From assembly GCA_026225235.1 (NCBI GenBank), contig JAMFSK010000003.1, forward strand, positions 170,090 to 234,089: 64,000 nucleotides of DNA, written 5' to 3'. The notes beneath the pieces were generated by a model that saw only the letters and a program-made list of their open reading frames with translations, was not told the origin of the DNA and ran no database searches. Of this stretch, positions 32,893-42,247 are shown one piece after another; within the stretch, counting starts at the first letter, position 1, and every line of letters starts with the position of its first letter. Origin of the DNA: Burkholderiales bacterium (GTDB lineage Bacteria > Pseudomonadota > Gammaproteobacteria > Burkholderiales > Burkholderiaceae). A program made the position numbers and the translations under genes.

Positions 32893-34529
32893 CGGGCGGA
32901 CCTGCTTCTATCGAGATCGATGGCAAGACCTTCGACTACATCGTCGTCGGCGCTGGTGCGGCCGGCAGCGCGGTAGCCGCACGGCTCAGCGAGGACCCTG
33001 CCACCCGCGTCCTGCTTCTCGAGGCGGGCGGCCCCGACAACTCGTTCTGGCTCAAGATCCCGGTCGGTTACGGCCGCACGATTGCCGACCCCAAAGTGAA
33101 CTGGTGCTATCAGACCGAACCCATCGAAGCACTGGGCGGTCGCAGCGTGTTCTGGCCGCGCGGCAAGGTGCTGGGTGGTTCGACGAGCATCAATGGCCTG
33201 ATCTATATCCGTGGTCAGCGCGAGGACTACGATCACTGGCGTGCGCTGGGCAATCCGGGCTGGAGCTATGACGAGGTACTTCCGTACTTCAGGCGAGCCG
33301 AGGACCACGAGGACGGGGCGAGTGACTATCACGGCGCAGGCGGCCCACTGCGCGTGAGCCATCTTGTCGAACGTAACCCGCTCTGCGATGCATTCATCGG
33401 TAGTGCGGAGGCCGCAGGCGTTCCCCGCAACGACGACTTTAACGGCGCCGCGCAAGAGGGCGCGGGCTACTATCAGGCGACGATTCGCAACGGCGCGCGT
33501 GTATCCGCCTCGGTTGCTTATCTACGGCCGGCGGCGAAACGCAAGAATCTCCAGGTACTGACGCACGCGCTGGCTCGGCGCGTCGTCTTCAAGGAGGGCA
33601 GGGCAGCGGGTCTCGAGTTCTCATACGGCGGCGCCACCGTGACGGTGAAGGCGGCGCGCGAGGTCGTCCTCTGCGGGGGCACGATCAACACACCGCAATT
33701 GCTGATGCTCTCCGGAATCGGCTCGGCCACCCATCTTCGCGAGACCGGCATCACGCCCGTGGTGGACCTGCGGGGTGTGGGTCAGAATCTGCAGGACCAC
33801 TACGGCGGCCAGATCACCTGGAAGTGCCGAGAGCCGATCACCATGAACGACATCATGCTAAGCCGGCGCAAGACCTGGCTCACGGGCCTGCGCTGGCTGC
33901 TGCGGCGCGATGGCCCGTTCTCGGTGCCCGCGGGGCAGGCCGGCCTGTTCGCGAGAATTGGCGAGGGTGAAGTGCGGCCCGATGTCCAGTTCCTGTTCCA
34001 GACCTTCAGCGGCGGCTACTACGAGAACGGGCTCTTCAAGTTCTCGGGCTTCGCGAACTTTATCTGCCCCGTGCGGCCGCGCAGCCGGGGTTCGATCACG
34101 CTGCGTTCGGCCAATCCGGAAGAGCCACCCGTGATGCGGCCCAACTACTTCGCCGATCCGCACGACCGCCAGTTATTGATTGGCGGCCTGAAGCTTGCGC
34201 GACGCATGGCCGCAGCCGAACCGCTTGCACGCTTCATCACGTCCGAACATCTGCCGGGTATCGACGTCGATTCCGATGCGGCCGTCGAGGCCTACTTTCG
34301 GGAGCATGGCGGGTGCGTATCGCATCAGATCGGCACCTGCAAGATGGGCACAGACGAGATGGCTGTCGTCGATCCCGAGCTGCGCGTCAGAGGCGTCACT
34401 GGCCTGCGCGTGGCCGACGCATCGATCATGCCGACCTTGATTTCGGGCAATACCAATGCGACGACGATCATGATCGGCGAGAAAGCGGCCGACTTGATCC
34501 GTGCCGCGGCTCGCGGTCGCAGGCTTTGA
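32889..34529 (+). CDS. GMC-family FAD oxidoreductase (choline dehydrogenase-like)
   Basis: A 546-residue glucose-methanol-choline flavoprotein that oxidises an alcohol to an aldehyde. The N-terminal FAD site is VVGAGAAGSAVAARL, followed by the GMC signature GKVLGGSTSINGLIYIRGQ and GTINTPQLLMLSGIG. The C-terminal catalytic pair is the His in CVSHQIGTCKMG and the Asn in ISGNTNATTIMIGEKAA. Its GTG start overlaps the aldehyde dehydrogenase stop. Together they would convert an alcohol to an acid in two steps. Confidence 0.93.
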   Translation: MTGGPASIEIDGKTFDYIVVGAGAAGSAVAARLSEDPATRVLLLEAGGPDNSFWLKIPVGYGRTIADPKVNWCYQTEPIEALGGRSVFWPRGKVLGGSTSINGLIYIRGQREDYDHWRALGNPGWSYDEVLPYFRRAEDHEDGASDYHGAGGPLRVSHLVERNPLCDAFIGSAEAAGVPRNDDFNGAAQEGAGYYQATIRNGARVSASVAYLRPAAKRKNLQVLTHALARRVVFKEGRAAGLEFSYGGATVTVKAAREVVLCGGTINTPQLLMLSGIGSATHLRETGITPVVDLRGVGQNLQDHYGGQITWKCREPITMNDIMLSRRKTWLTGLRWLLRRDGPFSVPAGQAGLFARIGEGEVRPDVQFLFQTFSGGYYENGLFKFSGFANFICPVRPRSRGSITLRSANPEEPPVMRPNYFADPHDRQLLIGGLKLARRMAAAEPLARFITSEHLPGIDVDSDAAVEAYFREHGGCVSHQIGTCKMGTDEMAVVDPELRVRGVTGLRVADASIMPTLISGNTNATTIMIGEKAADLIRAAARGRRL

Positions 34530-34610
34530 TACGAGGTCGTCACGTCATCGCAGTGCATTGCAACGCCACATCGCGACTCCCCATTTCGAGACTGCCTCCG
34601 AGAGACGACC

Positions 34611-35390
34611 ATGAAACGTATCAAGATGATCCTGCCCGTACCCTTGCCGGCGAGTGCGCTCGAACACTTTGCCGCGCAACTGCCGGCATCGTTGCGACGC
34701 GCCGATGTGAGCGTCGATTTCGGGGGGTGCCGCGATGGCGCGCGCCTGCTCGACAGCCCCTATGAGTGGACACTGGCCGACGCATTCGTGCTCGATGCGG
34801 GCATTGAGGCACATGCCGAGGGCTATGACGCGATCTGCAGTTTCTCGATGAGCGACTCGGGAGTGGCGGCCCTGCGATCGCGCCTGTCGATTCCCGTGCT
34901 CGGCGCAGCGCAGTCAGCCTTCAGTCTGGCCGCGATGCTCGGCAAACGCTTCTCGATCGTGACGATGTGGCAGCCCTGGCAGCGTCATATGATAGAGACG
35001 GCGACACGCTATGGCTTCGGGGACAAACTCGCTTCGGTCCGGCATATCGGCGTGCGGCCCGATACGAGTGAACTGCTGTCGGGCAAGGAAGATCTCGTCT
35101 TTGCGAAGCTCGAGGAAGAGGCGCGCCGCGCGCTCGACGAGGATGGCGCAGATGTGATCGTGCTGGGCTCGACCACGATGTATCAGGCCCACGCCTACCT
35201 CGCGGCGCGTCTGCCGTGTCCGGTTGTTAATCCCGGCTGGGCGGCCTACAAGGCCATCGAGGGATGGCTCGACATGGGCATCATGCAAAGCCGGGTTGCT
35301 TACCCGGAGCCTGAACGGCCCAACGATGCGGTGTTCTCGACTATCCCTCGCGTGTTCCAGGCATCATCCACCAATGAACATACATCGTAG
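34611..35390 (+). CDS. Asp/Glu/hydantoin racemase-fold protein with Ser at both catalytic Cys positions
   Basis: A 259-residue protein of the Asp/Glu racemase superfamily, whose members use two cysteines as acid-base pair. The first motif, usually ...GCFxDPG, reads YDAICSFSMSDSG, placing S79 at the Cys position (C76 is three before). The second, usually LGCTxM, reads VLGSTTM with S187. Both residues are thus serine by my alignment, so ordinary racemase chemistry is doubtful. The fold also includes maleate isomerase and arylmalonate decarboxylase. It follows the GMC gene by 81 bp and may share its transcript. Confidence 0.75.
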   Translation: MKRIKMILPVPLPASALEHFAAQLPASLRRADVSVDFGGCRDGARLLDSPYEWTLADAFVLDAGIEAHAEGYDAICSFSMSDSGVAALRSRLSIPVLGAAQSAFSLAAMLGKRFSIVTMWQPWQRHMIETATRYGFGDKLASVRHIGVRPDTSELLSGKEDLVFAKLEEEARRALDEDGADVIVLGSTTMYQAHAYLAARLPCPVVNPGWAAYKAIEGWLDMGIMQSRVAYPEPERPNDAVFSTIPRVFQASSTNEHTS

Positions 35391-35512
35391 GCGATGTCTC
35401 TTTGATCACTATTATGTAAGGAATAAAGTGACACTTTAGGGTCTGGGCATCCCTGATTTCGTATTAATCTGGCATGTCGTCGGGTCGTTTCTACCCCGAT
35501 GAAAATATACAT

Positions 35513-35531
35513 GCGAATGATTCTCGTTAGC
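35513..35531. promoter_or_regulatory. Fur-box-like site upstream of siderophore receptor
   Basis: GCGAATGATTCTCGTTAGC resembles the Fur consensus GATAATGATAATCATTATC (core AATGATTCTCGTT). It lies 107 bp before the receptor start, as expected for iron repression. Confidence 0.7.
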
Positions 35532-35637
35532 TTTAAAATGGGCGCGCACATCCGCTTGACCGTGCAGAAGCACGCGCAGCCCATGCCGCCGCAGCGCATC
35601 GCGGCCAAAAAAAAACGGAATCGACGCTTTTATTGCC

Positions 35638-37863
35638 ATGCCTACGACAGTTTCCAATGCTTTTGCTCCATCCCGCGTGCGCCCCTTGCACGCAGCCCTT
35701 CGCCAGGCGTTCGCCCGGGCGGCGTTTCCCCTGACGATCGGTTTCTCGCTCGGCTTCGCCATGCCGGCACAGGCGCAGATTTCGCCGCCGGCCGACACGA
35801 CAGAACAGACCCTTCCCACCGTCAAGGTTGACGCCACGCCGGATGCGCTGCCTGGCGATTTTGCGCCCACCTATGGCGGCGGTCAGGTCGCGCGCGGAGC
35901 CCAGTTTGGCGTGCTCGGCAATCAGGAGCTCATCAATGTGCCGTTCAGCATGACGAGCTACACATCGAAGGCGATCGCCGACCAGCAGGCGCATACCCTT
36001 GGCGAGTTGCTTGCTCATGACCCGGATGTCCGGCCTGCCTTTGGCTTCGGCAACTTCTCCGAAGTCTTCGTGATCCGCGGCTTCCAGCTTGCCGGTGACG
36101 ATATCTCGCTGAACGGCCTCTATGGCATCACGCCGCGTCAACTGGTGGCGACTGAAGTGCTCGAGCGTGTCGATGTGTTCAAAGGCGCGAACGCCTTCCT
36201 CAACGGTGCGTCGCCGACCGGCTCCGCAGTAGGGGGTGGCATCAATCTCGAGTTGAAGCGTGCGGATGACAAGCCGCTGACAGAGCTGACCGTGGGGGCG
36301 AGCGGATCAGGGGAAGCCGGTACCCATGTCGACGTGGGCCGCCGCTTCGGCGACCAGGGGCAGTTCGGCATCCGCGTGAACAGCTCGGTTCAGGGCGGCG
36401 AGACGAGCATCGACGACGAATACCGGCACGACACCTCGACCGCCGTTTCGCTCGACTATCGGGGCGACAAGGTGCGCCTGTATGGCGATTTCCTCTATCA
36501 GCGCAAGAACATCGACGATGGGCGTTCGACGGTCTCGGTGACGGGCGACGAAGTACCGGCCGTGCCGTCGGCGAGCCACAATTTCGCGCAACCCTGGACG
36601 TTCAGCACGCTTGAGGACACCGTCGGCATTCTGCGCGCCGAATACGATTTCCTGCCGGACTGGACTGCGTATGTCAGTGGAGGCGTCCATCACTCGCACG
36701 AGGATGGCGATTATTCGTCGGCCACCTTCAATTCGGTCACGGGCACCACCGCTTCGCGTCTGGATGTCCTGCGTGAAACCGATGCTCTGTCGACCGAAGC
36801 CGGTGTACGTGGGCACTTCTCGACGGGCCCGGTCACGCATGCCGTCAGCGCCGGCGTCGCACTCACGAGCCTCGAAGACCGTGAAGCGTTCGATTTCAGC
36901 GGATCGTTCCCGACTTCGCTCTATGGCGACGGCACGGTATTGCAGCCGGCCACGGTCGCCGCGATTGGCAGCTTCGCAGACCCGGGCCTGGCGGACCGCA
37001 TCCTCACGCGAAGTGTCGCCGTGTCGGATACGCTTGGCTTCCTCAGCGATCGCGTGCTGTTCACCATCGGCGCACGTCACCAGGAACTGCACCAGAACAA
37101 CTATTCGCCGGCTGACAGCTCGCTGACCTCGTCGTTCGACGATTCGATTAACACGCCCATCTTCGGCCTCGTCGTGAAGCCTGCAGCGAACGTGGCGATC
37201 TTCGCCAATCGCAGTGAAGCGCTTTCGCCCGGCGAAACGGCACCCGATACCGTTGTGAATGCTGGGCAAACGTTAGCGCCTAGCCGCTCCAAACAGTATG
37301 AAGTCGGTGTGAAATACGACAGCAACCACTTCGGTGCGACGCTCTCGGCGTTCCAGATCGAGCAGCCTTCCGCGTTTACGGACAGTGTCACGAACGTGTT
37401 CGGCACAAACGGCACGCAGCGGCATCGTGGGATTGAACTGTCCGTCTATGGCGAACCGGTCCACGGTGTGCGGCTGCTTGCGGGCGCCACGCTGCTCAAC
37501 GCAAAGCAACTCGATACGAATCTCGGTGCGACGGATGGCCTGCGCCCTGTCGGCGTGCCGAGCTATCTGTTCAATGTGAGTGCGGAATACGACATTCCGC
37601 TGCTCCCGGGCGCCTCGGTCAATGCGGCATGGATTCATACAGGCAACCAGTTTCTCGATGCCCAGAACACGCTGTCGATTCCGGCATGGGACCGCTTTGA
37701 CGTCGGTGCACGCTATACGACCAGTGTTCTCAAACATCCGACCACGTTCCGCGCAAGCATCGAGAATCTGACGAACAAGGCTTACTGGGCGTCGGCGACA
37801 GGCGCCTACCTGACTCAGGGCAGGCCGCGTACGTTCTTGCTGTCGATGACCGCCGACTTCTGA
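35638..37863 (+). CDS. TonB-dependent siderophore receptor
   Basis: A 741-residue outer-membrane receptor. A signal peptide ends near AMPAQAQ. A short LPTVKVDA segment fits a TonB box, then the plug domain (NVPFSMTSYTSKAIADQQAHTLGELLAHDPDVR, FVIRGFQ, LERVDVFKGANAFLNGASPTGSAVGGGINL) is followed by the beta-barrel and ends in FLLSMTADF with terminal Phe. It lacks an N-terminal signalling extension, so regulation is likely Fur only. The gene overlaps the convergent PepSY gene by 49 bp. The ligand is a ferric siderophore of unknown type; the plug resembles FhuE/FpvA-class receptors. Confidence 0.93.
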   Translation: MPTTVSNAFAPSRVRPLHAALRQAFARAAFPLTIGFSLGFAMPAQAQISPPADTTEQTLPTVKVDATPDALPGDFAPTYGGGQVARGAQFGVLGNQELINVPFSMTSYTSKAIADQQAHTLGELLAHDPDVRPAFGFGNFSEVFVIRGFQLAGDDISLNGLYGITPRQLVATEVLERVDVFKGANAFLNGASPTGSAVGGGINLELKRADDKPLTELTVGASGSGEAGTHVDVGRRFGDQGQFGIRVNSSVQGGETSIDDEYRHDTSTAVSLDYRGDKVRLYGDFLYQRKNIDDGRSTVSVTGDEVPAVPSASHNFAQPWTFSTLEDTVGILRAEYDFLPDWTAYVSGGVHHSHEDGDYSSATFNSVTGTTASRLDVLRETDALSTEAGVRGHFSTGPVTHAVSAGVALTSLEDREAFDFSGSFPTSLYGDGTVLQPATVAAIGSFADPGLADRILTRSVAVSDTLGFLSDRVLFTIGARHQELHQNNYSPADSSLTSSFDDSINTPIFGLVVKPAANVAIFANRSEALSPGETAPDTVVNAGQTLAPSRSKQYEVGVKYDSNHFGATLSAFQIEQPSAFTDSVTNVFGTNGTQRHRGIELSVYGEPVHGVRLLAGATLLNAKQLDTNLGATDGLRPVGVPSYLFNVSAEYDIPLLPGASVNAAWIHTGNQFLDAQNTLSIPAWDRFDVGARYTTSVLKHPTTFRASIENLTNKAYWASATGAYLTQGRPRTFLLSMTADF

Positions 37864-39449
37864 CGAGCGTCGAACCAGACGCTGTCGGTGCGGCCCGCCG
37901 TCACGCGTCTGGCAGTGCCTCGCCAGATCCACGCGAAGCATCCCGCGCCGGCTGCCGCGACGACGTCGACGGCGATCGAGCCGTTGCTGTCACCGATCCA
38001 CAACCCTGTGGAGGGCCATGCCCAGGCGGCAACGCTGCTCAGTGGTATGGCCGCAGTGACGACGATGGCCAGCAGCAACAGATCGAGTGCAGCGCGCGGC
38101 GCGCCTCGCACGAAAGCCCACCCGATGCTGAGCAGAAACACGCCGTAGTAGATCGAGGCGTGCCAGGCCTGCATATCTGAAACATGACCGTTGAGCAGTT
38201 TTCCCGCGACCAGGCTCGACGAAATACCGTCAATGCAGCCAAGCGCCACGCCGACTGTCAACGCGGCCATGAAATCTGCCGAACGGCGTTGCTTCACCTG
38301 CGCGACGTCTTGCCGAGCCGATTTGCGGCGACTCTCGATCCAGAGCAGATTGCCCGAATAAAAGAGGAAGGCGCCCGCAAGCCCGAGCAGGAAATAGCCC
38401 CACTGGACCGGCTTGCCTCCATAACTTCCAAAATGCAGGGCATAGATGGCGCTTGCGGTCGCGGACCAGGCATTGCCATTGCCCTTACCCGGCAAGAAGG
38501 CTTTGTTGATGAAGCGTCCTGTCACGGGGTCCATCAAGGCGAATCCACCGCTGCGGGCCAGATAGCGCGAATCGTCGCCGGCGATAAAAACGGTGCCTCC
38601 TGGTTGTCCGGGTCGGCGCCAAGTCATGTCGGAAGGCTCAAAACCGGGCGCGCTCACGCGCACGGTCGCAAGGAGTTCGGACGGCGCCACGAGCACGGCC
38701 GGACCCGTTTGTGGACCCGAGGTACTCGCTGTTGCGTAGTACGGATTCTGCGCGGCGAGCATTGGCTGAAGTTTGCCGCCGTAGAATGCCGCGTCCTGTG
38801 TGGCGTAAATCCAGTCATGTAGTCCAAAGCCGACGACCGACAACGCCATCACGAGATGGAACGGCAGGCTCAGGATGCCCACGGCGTTGTGCGCATCGAG
38901 CCACATGCGCTTCAGGTTCTTGCCAATTCGCAATGCAAAGAGATCTTTGATCAAGGTCGGCAGCAGCACGATGACGCCTGACACGAGCGCCAATCCATAC
39001 AGCAGCGAAACGACACCCATCACGCCCATGCCGACATCGAACCCGCCGGGAACGCCTGCGGTCATGTGCAGGACGTCGATAAAACTCGCTACGCTGGACG
39101 GATGATGGACTTCGACATGCAAACCTCCATCGCCATCCAGAGTCCCGGTGGCGCGTTGGGCACCGCGCTGCGTCGACCAACTGAGCGAGGCGTGCTCGTG
39201 GTCCTTGAAATGCAGTCTCAGAGCCTTGTGTGCGTCGGGCTGAGTGAGCAGCACTTTGTCGATCAACGCGGGGACCTTGGCGATATCGACGAACTGATTC
39301 GCGGCTGCAGGGGGCGTCACCCAGGCGGCCAACGAGTCCTTGAACATCGTGATGGCGCCGGCGTAGAAGCAGATAAAGAGTGCAAGGCCGCAGGTCACAC
39401 CGGTCCAGGTGTGTACGGTCTTGTAAACGCGGATGAGGTCAGTGCGCAT
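37815..39449 (-). CDS. PepSY-associated membrane protein (iron-regulated, FoxB/PiuB-like)
   Basis: A 544-residue inner-membrane protein with several hydrophobic segments, starting at MRTDLIRVYKTVHTWTGVTCGLALFICFY. The first membrane helix is followed by periplasmic PepSY-like regions and further helices (MDPVTGRFINKAFLPGKGN and VQWGYFLLGLAGAFLFYSGNLLW). Proteins of this type are found beside siderophore receptors and may help reduce ferric iron in the periplasm. ATG 39449 follows the preceding gene by 5 bp. Two small membrane genes precede it in an operon. Confidence 0.87.
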   Translation of the reverse strand: MRTDLIRVYKTVHTWTGVTCGLALFICFYAGAITMFKDSLAAWVTPPAAANQFVDIAKVPALIDKVLLTQPDAHKALRLHFKDHEHASLSWSTQRGAQRATGTLDGDGGLHVEVHHPSSVASFIDVLHMTAGVPGGFDVGMGVMGVVSLLYGLALVSGVIVLLPTLIKDLFALRIGKNLKRMWLDAHNAVGILSLPFHLVMALSVVGFGLHDWIYATQDAAFYGGKLQPMLAAQNPYYATASTSGPQTGPAVLVAPSELLATVRVSAPGFEPSDMTWRRPGQPGGTVFIAGDDSRYLARSGGFALMDPVTGRFINKAFLPGKGNGNAWSATASAIYALHFGSYGGKPVQWGYFLLGLAGAFLFYSGNLLWIESRRKSARQDVAQVKQRRSADFMAALTVGVALGCIDGISSSLVAGKLLNGHVSDMQAWHASIYYGVFLLSIGWAFVRGAPRAALDLLLLAIVVTAAIPLSSVAAWAWPSTGLWIGDSNGSIAVDVVAAAGAGCFAWIWRGTARRVTAGRTDSVWFDARQKSAVIDSKNVRGLP

Positions 39450-39454
39450 CGTTT

Positions 39455-39745
39455 TCACTTGCAGACCTGGAGTAAGGCAAACGCGGCTGCACTGAAGGCC
39501 CCAAGCCAGACCCATGCTCGCAAGCCCGTGCGAAACAGATAGGCTGCCGAGAACGCGGCCGTCCAGATAAGGGGCACCGACAGCATGGCCACTTCAGCCT
39601 TGCCCACCTCTGCACTCGACCCGGACACGATTTGCACGAGCAATCCGCTCGCGGCGATAGCCAGCGCGAAACCGCACACCACGCCTGCCGTTGTTTTGCC
39701 GATCCAGTGCCCTGCAATTTTCTCGTTGGCCTGAATGGGTTTCAT
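39455..39745 (-). CDS. Small membrane protein (DUF3649-like) of siderophore locus
   Basis: A 96-residue protein with three hydrophobic segments, starting MKPIQANEKIAGHWIGKTTAGVVCGFAL. The size and the KTTAGVVxGFxLA opening match DUF3649-type proteins that accompany PepSY proteins in siderophore loci. Its start overlaps the upstream stop (ATGA), and it ends 5 bp before the PepSY gene. Function unknown. Confidence 0.8.
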   Translation of the reverse strand: MKPIQANEKIAGHWIGKTTAGVVCGFALAIAASGLLVQIVSGSSAEVGKAEVAMLSVPLIWTAAFSAAYLFRTGLRAWVWLGAFSAAAFALLQVCK

Positions 39746-40020
39746 CGTTTTGCTATTCCGGGGCGTCGGTTTTGCCAAAGCGCACCGAGAAACGGGAAGG
39801 CGACGAAACAGGCCATTTGCGTTGTCAGGACGATCGCAAAGTCGGTTGTCAGCGGCCACGCGATGGCGCCGGTCAACAGCGCCCCGACGGCGATGAGAGC
39901 CGCTGTGGTTCGTCCGTAACGATGTGACAAGGGTGCCGTAAGCCAATGCTGGGCGGGGCTGCCGAGATAGACGAGCAGGGCGCTGAGCAGCGCGAGCGCA
40001 ATCGGCAGAAACTCAGACAT
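39742..40020 (-). CDS. Small membrane protein (DUF3325-like) of siderophore locus
   Basis: A 92-residue protein with three hydrophobic segments. FLPIALALLSALLVYLGSPAQHWL is the usual N-terminal helix of DUF3325-like proteins, which occur first in DUF3325-DUF3649-PepSY operons. It is the first gene here, 17 bp after a Fur-box-like site. Confidence 0.8.
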   Translation of the reverse strand: MSEFLPIALALLSALLVYLGSPAQHWLTAPLSHRYGRTTAALIAVGALLTGAIAWPLTTDFAIVLTTQMACFVAFPFLGALWQNRRPGIAKR

Positions 40021-40036
40021 GAGGCGGCATCAGTGT

Positions 40037-40055
40037 TTAAATGAGAATCATTATT
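40037..40055. promoter_or_regulatory. Fur-box-like site upstream of the DUF3325-DUF3649-PepSY operon
   Basis: TTAAATGAGAATCATTATT contains AATGAGAATCATTATT, a close match to the Fur consensus halves. It lies 17 bp upstream of the first gene's start. Confidence 0.8.
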
Positions 40056-40164
40056 GTACTGAAAGATGCGCGACTATGCGTCTCCTTGGGTCTGTGGTTC
40101 TCAATCGCAGCGACTGTGGTTCGTCATTGCTGTTGGCTTGATGCCGCGGCATGTCCGTCAAGTC

Positions 40165-41979
40165 TCATAGCGCTTCCAGAGCCTGCGTCACCCTTTCGAA
40201 GACCTGATCCCAGTTGCCCGATCGTTGTTGTCTGAAGAGCCTGGCGGACGGATACCACGGGCTGTCATCGCGGTTGAGCTGCCAACGCCAGTCGGGCACA
40301 GCAGGCAGCAAGATCCAGGCGGGCTTGCCCATCGCCCCGGCCAGATGCGCCACCGATGTGTCTGCGCTAATGACTAGATCGAGGTTCGCGATCAGCGCGG
40401 TAGTGTCGGAAAAGTCGTTGATGTCGTCGCCGAAGAAATGCACATCAGGCAAACGGGCAAACATCGCTTCAGCGCCGTCACGCAATTTATTCTGGACAAT
40501 GCAAATCTCGGCGAACGCACGGAGCGCTTCAAAATGGCTGGTCGGCACCGACCGCTCCGGATCCTTCTTGTGAGCGGCATTGCCTGAAAAGGTCACACCG
40601 ATGCGAAGCTTCCGACGCCGAGGTCCTAGCCTGCTTGCCCATGCCTCGATGCGGATGGGATCCGCAGTCAGATAGGACGGTAGAAACGGGATCGTGTCCC
40701 CTTGCGTGCCGAATACAAGTGGCAAGCTCATCAACGGCGTCGCGAAGTCGCAAGCTGGCGCCTGCTCTCCGGTCGCAATGACCAACGCGATGCGCCGAAA
40801 GCTCTGTTCCAGCAGGCGCTTGAGTGAGGGCTGAACCTCGAGCACGACCGTCGCACCGAGAGCTGCCACCATGATGGCGTACCGACAGAATTGCAGCGTA
40901 TCGCCGAGTCCCTGCTCATGCCATAACAGCACGCGTTTTCCTCGAACGTCCGACTCGCCGAGCCAGACGGGAATTTTCGCATGTCGGCGTGATTCGAACT
41001 TCGGCAAGCGCCACCGGGACTCGTAGGCTTTCCAGCCGAACTGTAAGTTTCCCAGGCTCAGTTCAAGCAAACCCGCGTTCCATCGTGCGGAAGCAGAATC
41101 GGGTGCGATCTCGAGGACGTGCCTGAAATTTTCGCGTGCGTCCGGGTAGCGATCCAAAGCGGCCAGGATGTGGCCGCGGTTCACCCAGGCGAAGACGAAG
41201 TCCGGCTCGTGCGCGAGGGCGAGGTCAAGCGCGGCTAGCGCCTCAGCATGGCGCCGCAGGTTGACGAGCGCCGTGGCGCGATTGTTCAGCGCCGCCGCAA
41301 GCTGGGGCTGGCGTACCAGAACAGGCTCGACACAGGCGAGCGATTCTTCATTGCGACCGCAGTCCTGCAGTGCCGAGCTAAGGTCCAGTGCGAGCTCGAT
41401 ATTGTCCGGCTCGATCGTGCATGCCTGCTGAAGGCACGAGAGGGCTTCGTCGTAGCGCATGAGCTTGCGCAGCAAATCGCTCTTTCGGGTCAATGCCTGA
41501 AGGTTGCTCGCATCCAATGCGAGCGCGGCATCGAAACTGAGCAGTGCATCGGACGAACGCCCGGCCTCGGCCAGCGCGATGCCGCGAAACGTCCATGCGG
41601 CCACATAGTCGGGCGCGGCTGCAACTGCCCGGTCAAAATGGTCGATGGCTTCGTGAGTGCTTCCCAACATCGTCAACGCTCGGCCCAGGTTGACGAAGCG
41701 GGTCGGTTGGGTCGGGTCGATTGCGATCGATTTTCTTAGCAGGTCGGCCGCGCGACCCGGCTGTCCGCATGCGAGGGCGGCGAGACCTGCCAGTTGCAGG
41801 ACGTCGGGGTTGTCAGGATCGTCACCGAGAATACGATCATAGACCGCGATTGCTGCCTCGAACTGGCCCTCGCCGTGCAGGCGAAGCGCTTCTTCCAGCG
41901 CCGATGCGACGTCGCCGGTACGAAAGGTATCCACGATGAAATGGCCGCTATTTGAGGTAGAAGATACGAATTGTGTCAC
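40165..41979 (-). CDS. Tetratricopeptide-repeat protein with GT9-like C-terminal domain
   Basis: About 600 residues. Eight or more TPR units (for example GQFEAAIAVYDRILGDDPDN, GSTHEAIDHFDRAVAAAPDY, ALAALDLALAHEPDF) are followed by a C-terminal domain resembling heptosyltransferase-family GT9 proteins (GVTFSGNAAHKKDPERSVP, then ISADTSVAHLAGAMGKPAW). Similar TPR-glycosyltransferase proteins are found in many Proteobacteria, often linked to protein or surface glycosylation. The start is uncertain: GTG 41979 is proposed, but the frame stays open to 42222 with Arg/Pro-rich residues and no ribosome site. Neighbours give no hint of its target. Confidence 0.75.
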   Translation of the reverse strand: MTQFVSSTSNSGHFIVDTFRTGDVASALEEALRLHGEGQFEAAIAVYDRILGDDPDNPDVLQLAGLAALACGQPGRAADLLRKSIAIDPTQPTRFVNLGRALTMLGSTHEAIDHFDRAVAAAPDYVAAWTFRGIALAEAGRSSDALLSFDAALALDASNLQALTRKSDLLRKLMRYDEALSCLQQACTIEPDNIELALDLSSALQDCGRNEESLACVEPVLVRQPQLAAALNNRATALVNLRRHAEALAALDLALAHEPDFVFAWVNRGHILAALDRYPDARENFRHVLEIAPDSASARWNAGLLELSLGNLQFGWKAYESRWRLPKFESRRHAKIPVWLGESDVRGKRVLLWHEQGLGDTLQFCRYAIMVAALGATVVLEVQPSLKRLLEQSFRRIALVIATGEQAPACDFATPLMSLPLVFGTQGDTIPFLPSYLTADPIRIEAWASRLGPRRRKLRIGVTFSGNAAHKKDPERSVPTSHFEALRAFAEICIVQNKLRDGAEAMFARLPDVHFFGDDINDFSDTTALIANLDLVISADTSVAHLAGAMGKPAWILLPAVPDWRWQLNRDDSPWYPSARLFRQQRSGNWDQVFERVTQALEAL

Positions 41980-42247
41980 TGTTGCGTGGTCACGCGGCTG
42001 ATTGCGACCCTTAGGCAGGCGAGCGCGTAGCCTTCCCGGTGAGCCGGCATCCCCTTGCGACCCGAGGTGCCTGTTCCATTCGCTCAAAAGTGTTTTGCAC
42101 AGCCGCTGGTTGACGCGCCCTTGCTTTGAATTGAACAATCCGTCCAGAGAGGCCGCGGGCGGTTCCGGATGGTGTGGATGTGATGCAGAAACGGTGGAAG
42201 CCATCCGCTGTTGTCGCGACACACAGGTGTGGACTCACGACCTAAAC

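Noticed and set aside
36307..37269. 320-residue minus-strand frame within the siderophore receptor
   Set aside because: Shadow of the receptor gene; Arg/Asp-rich with no domain.
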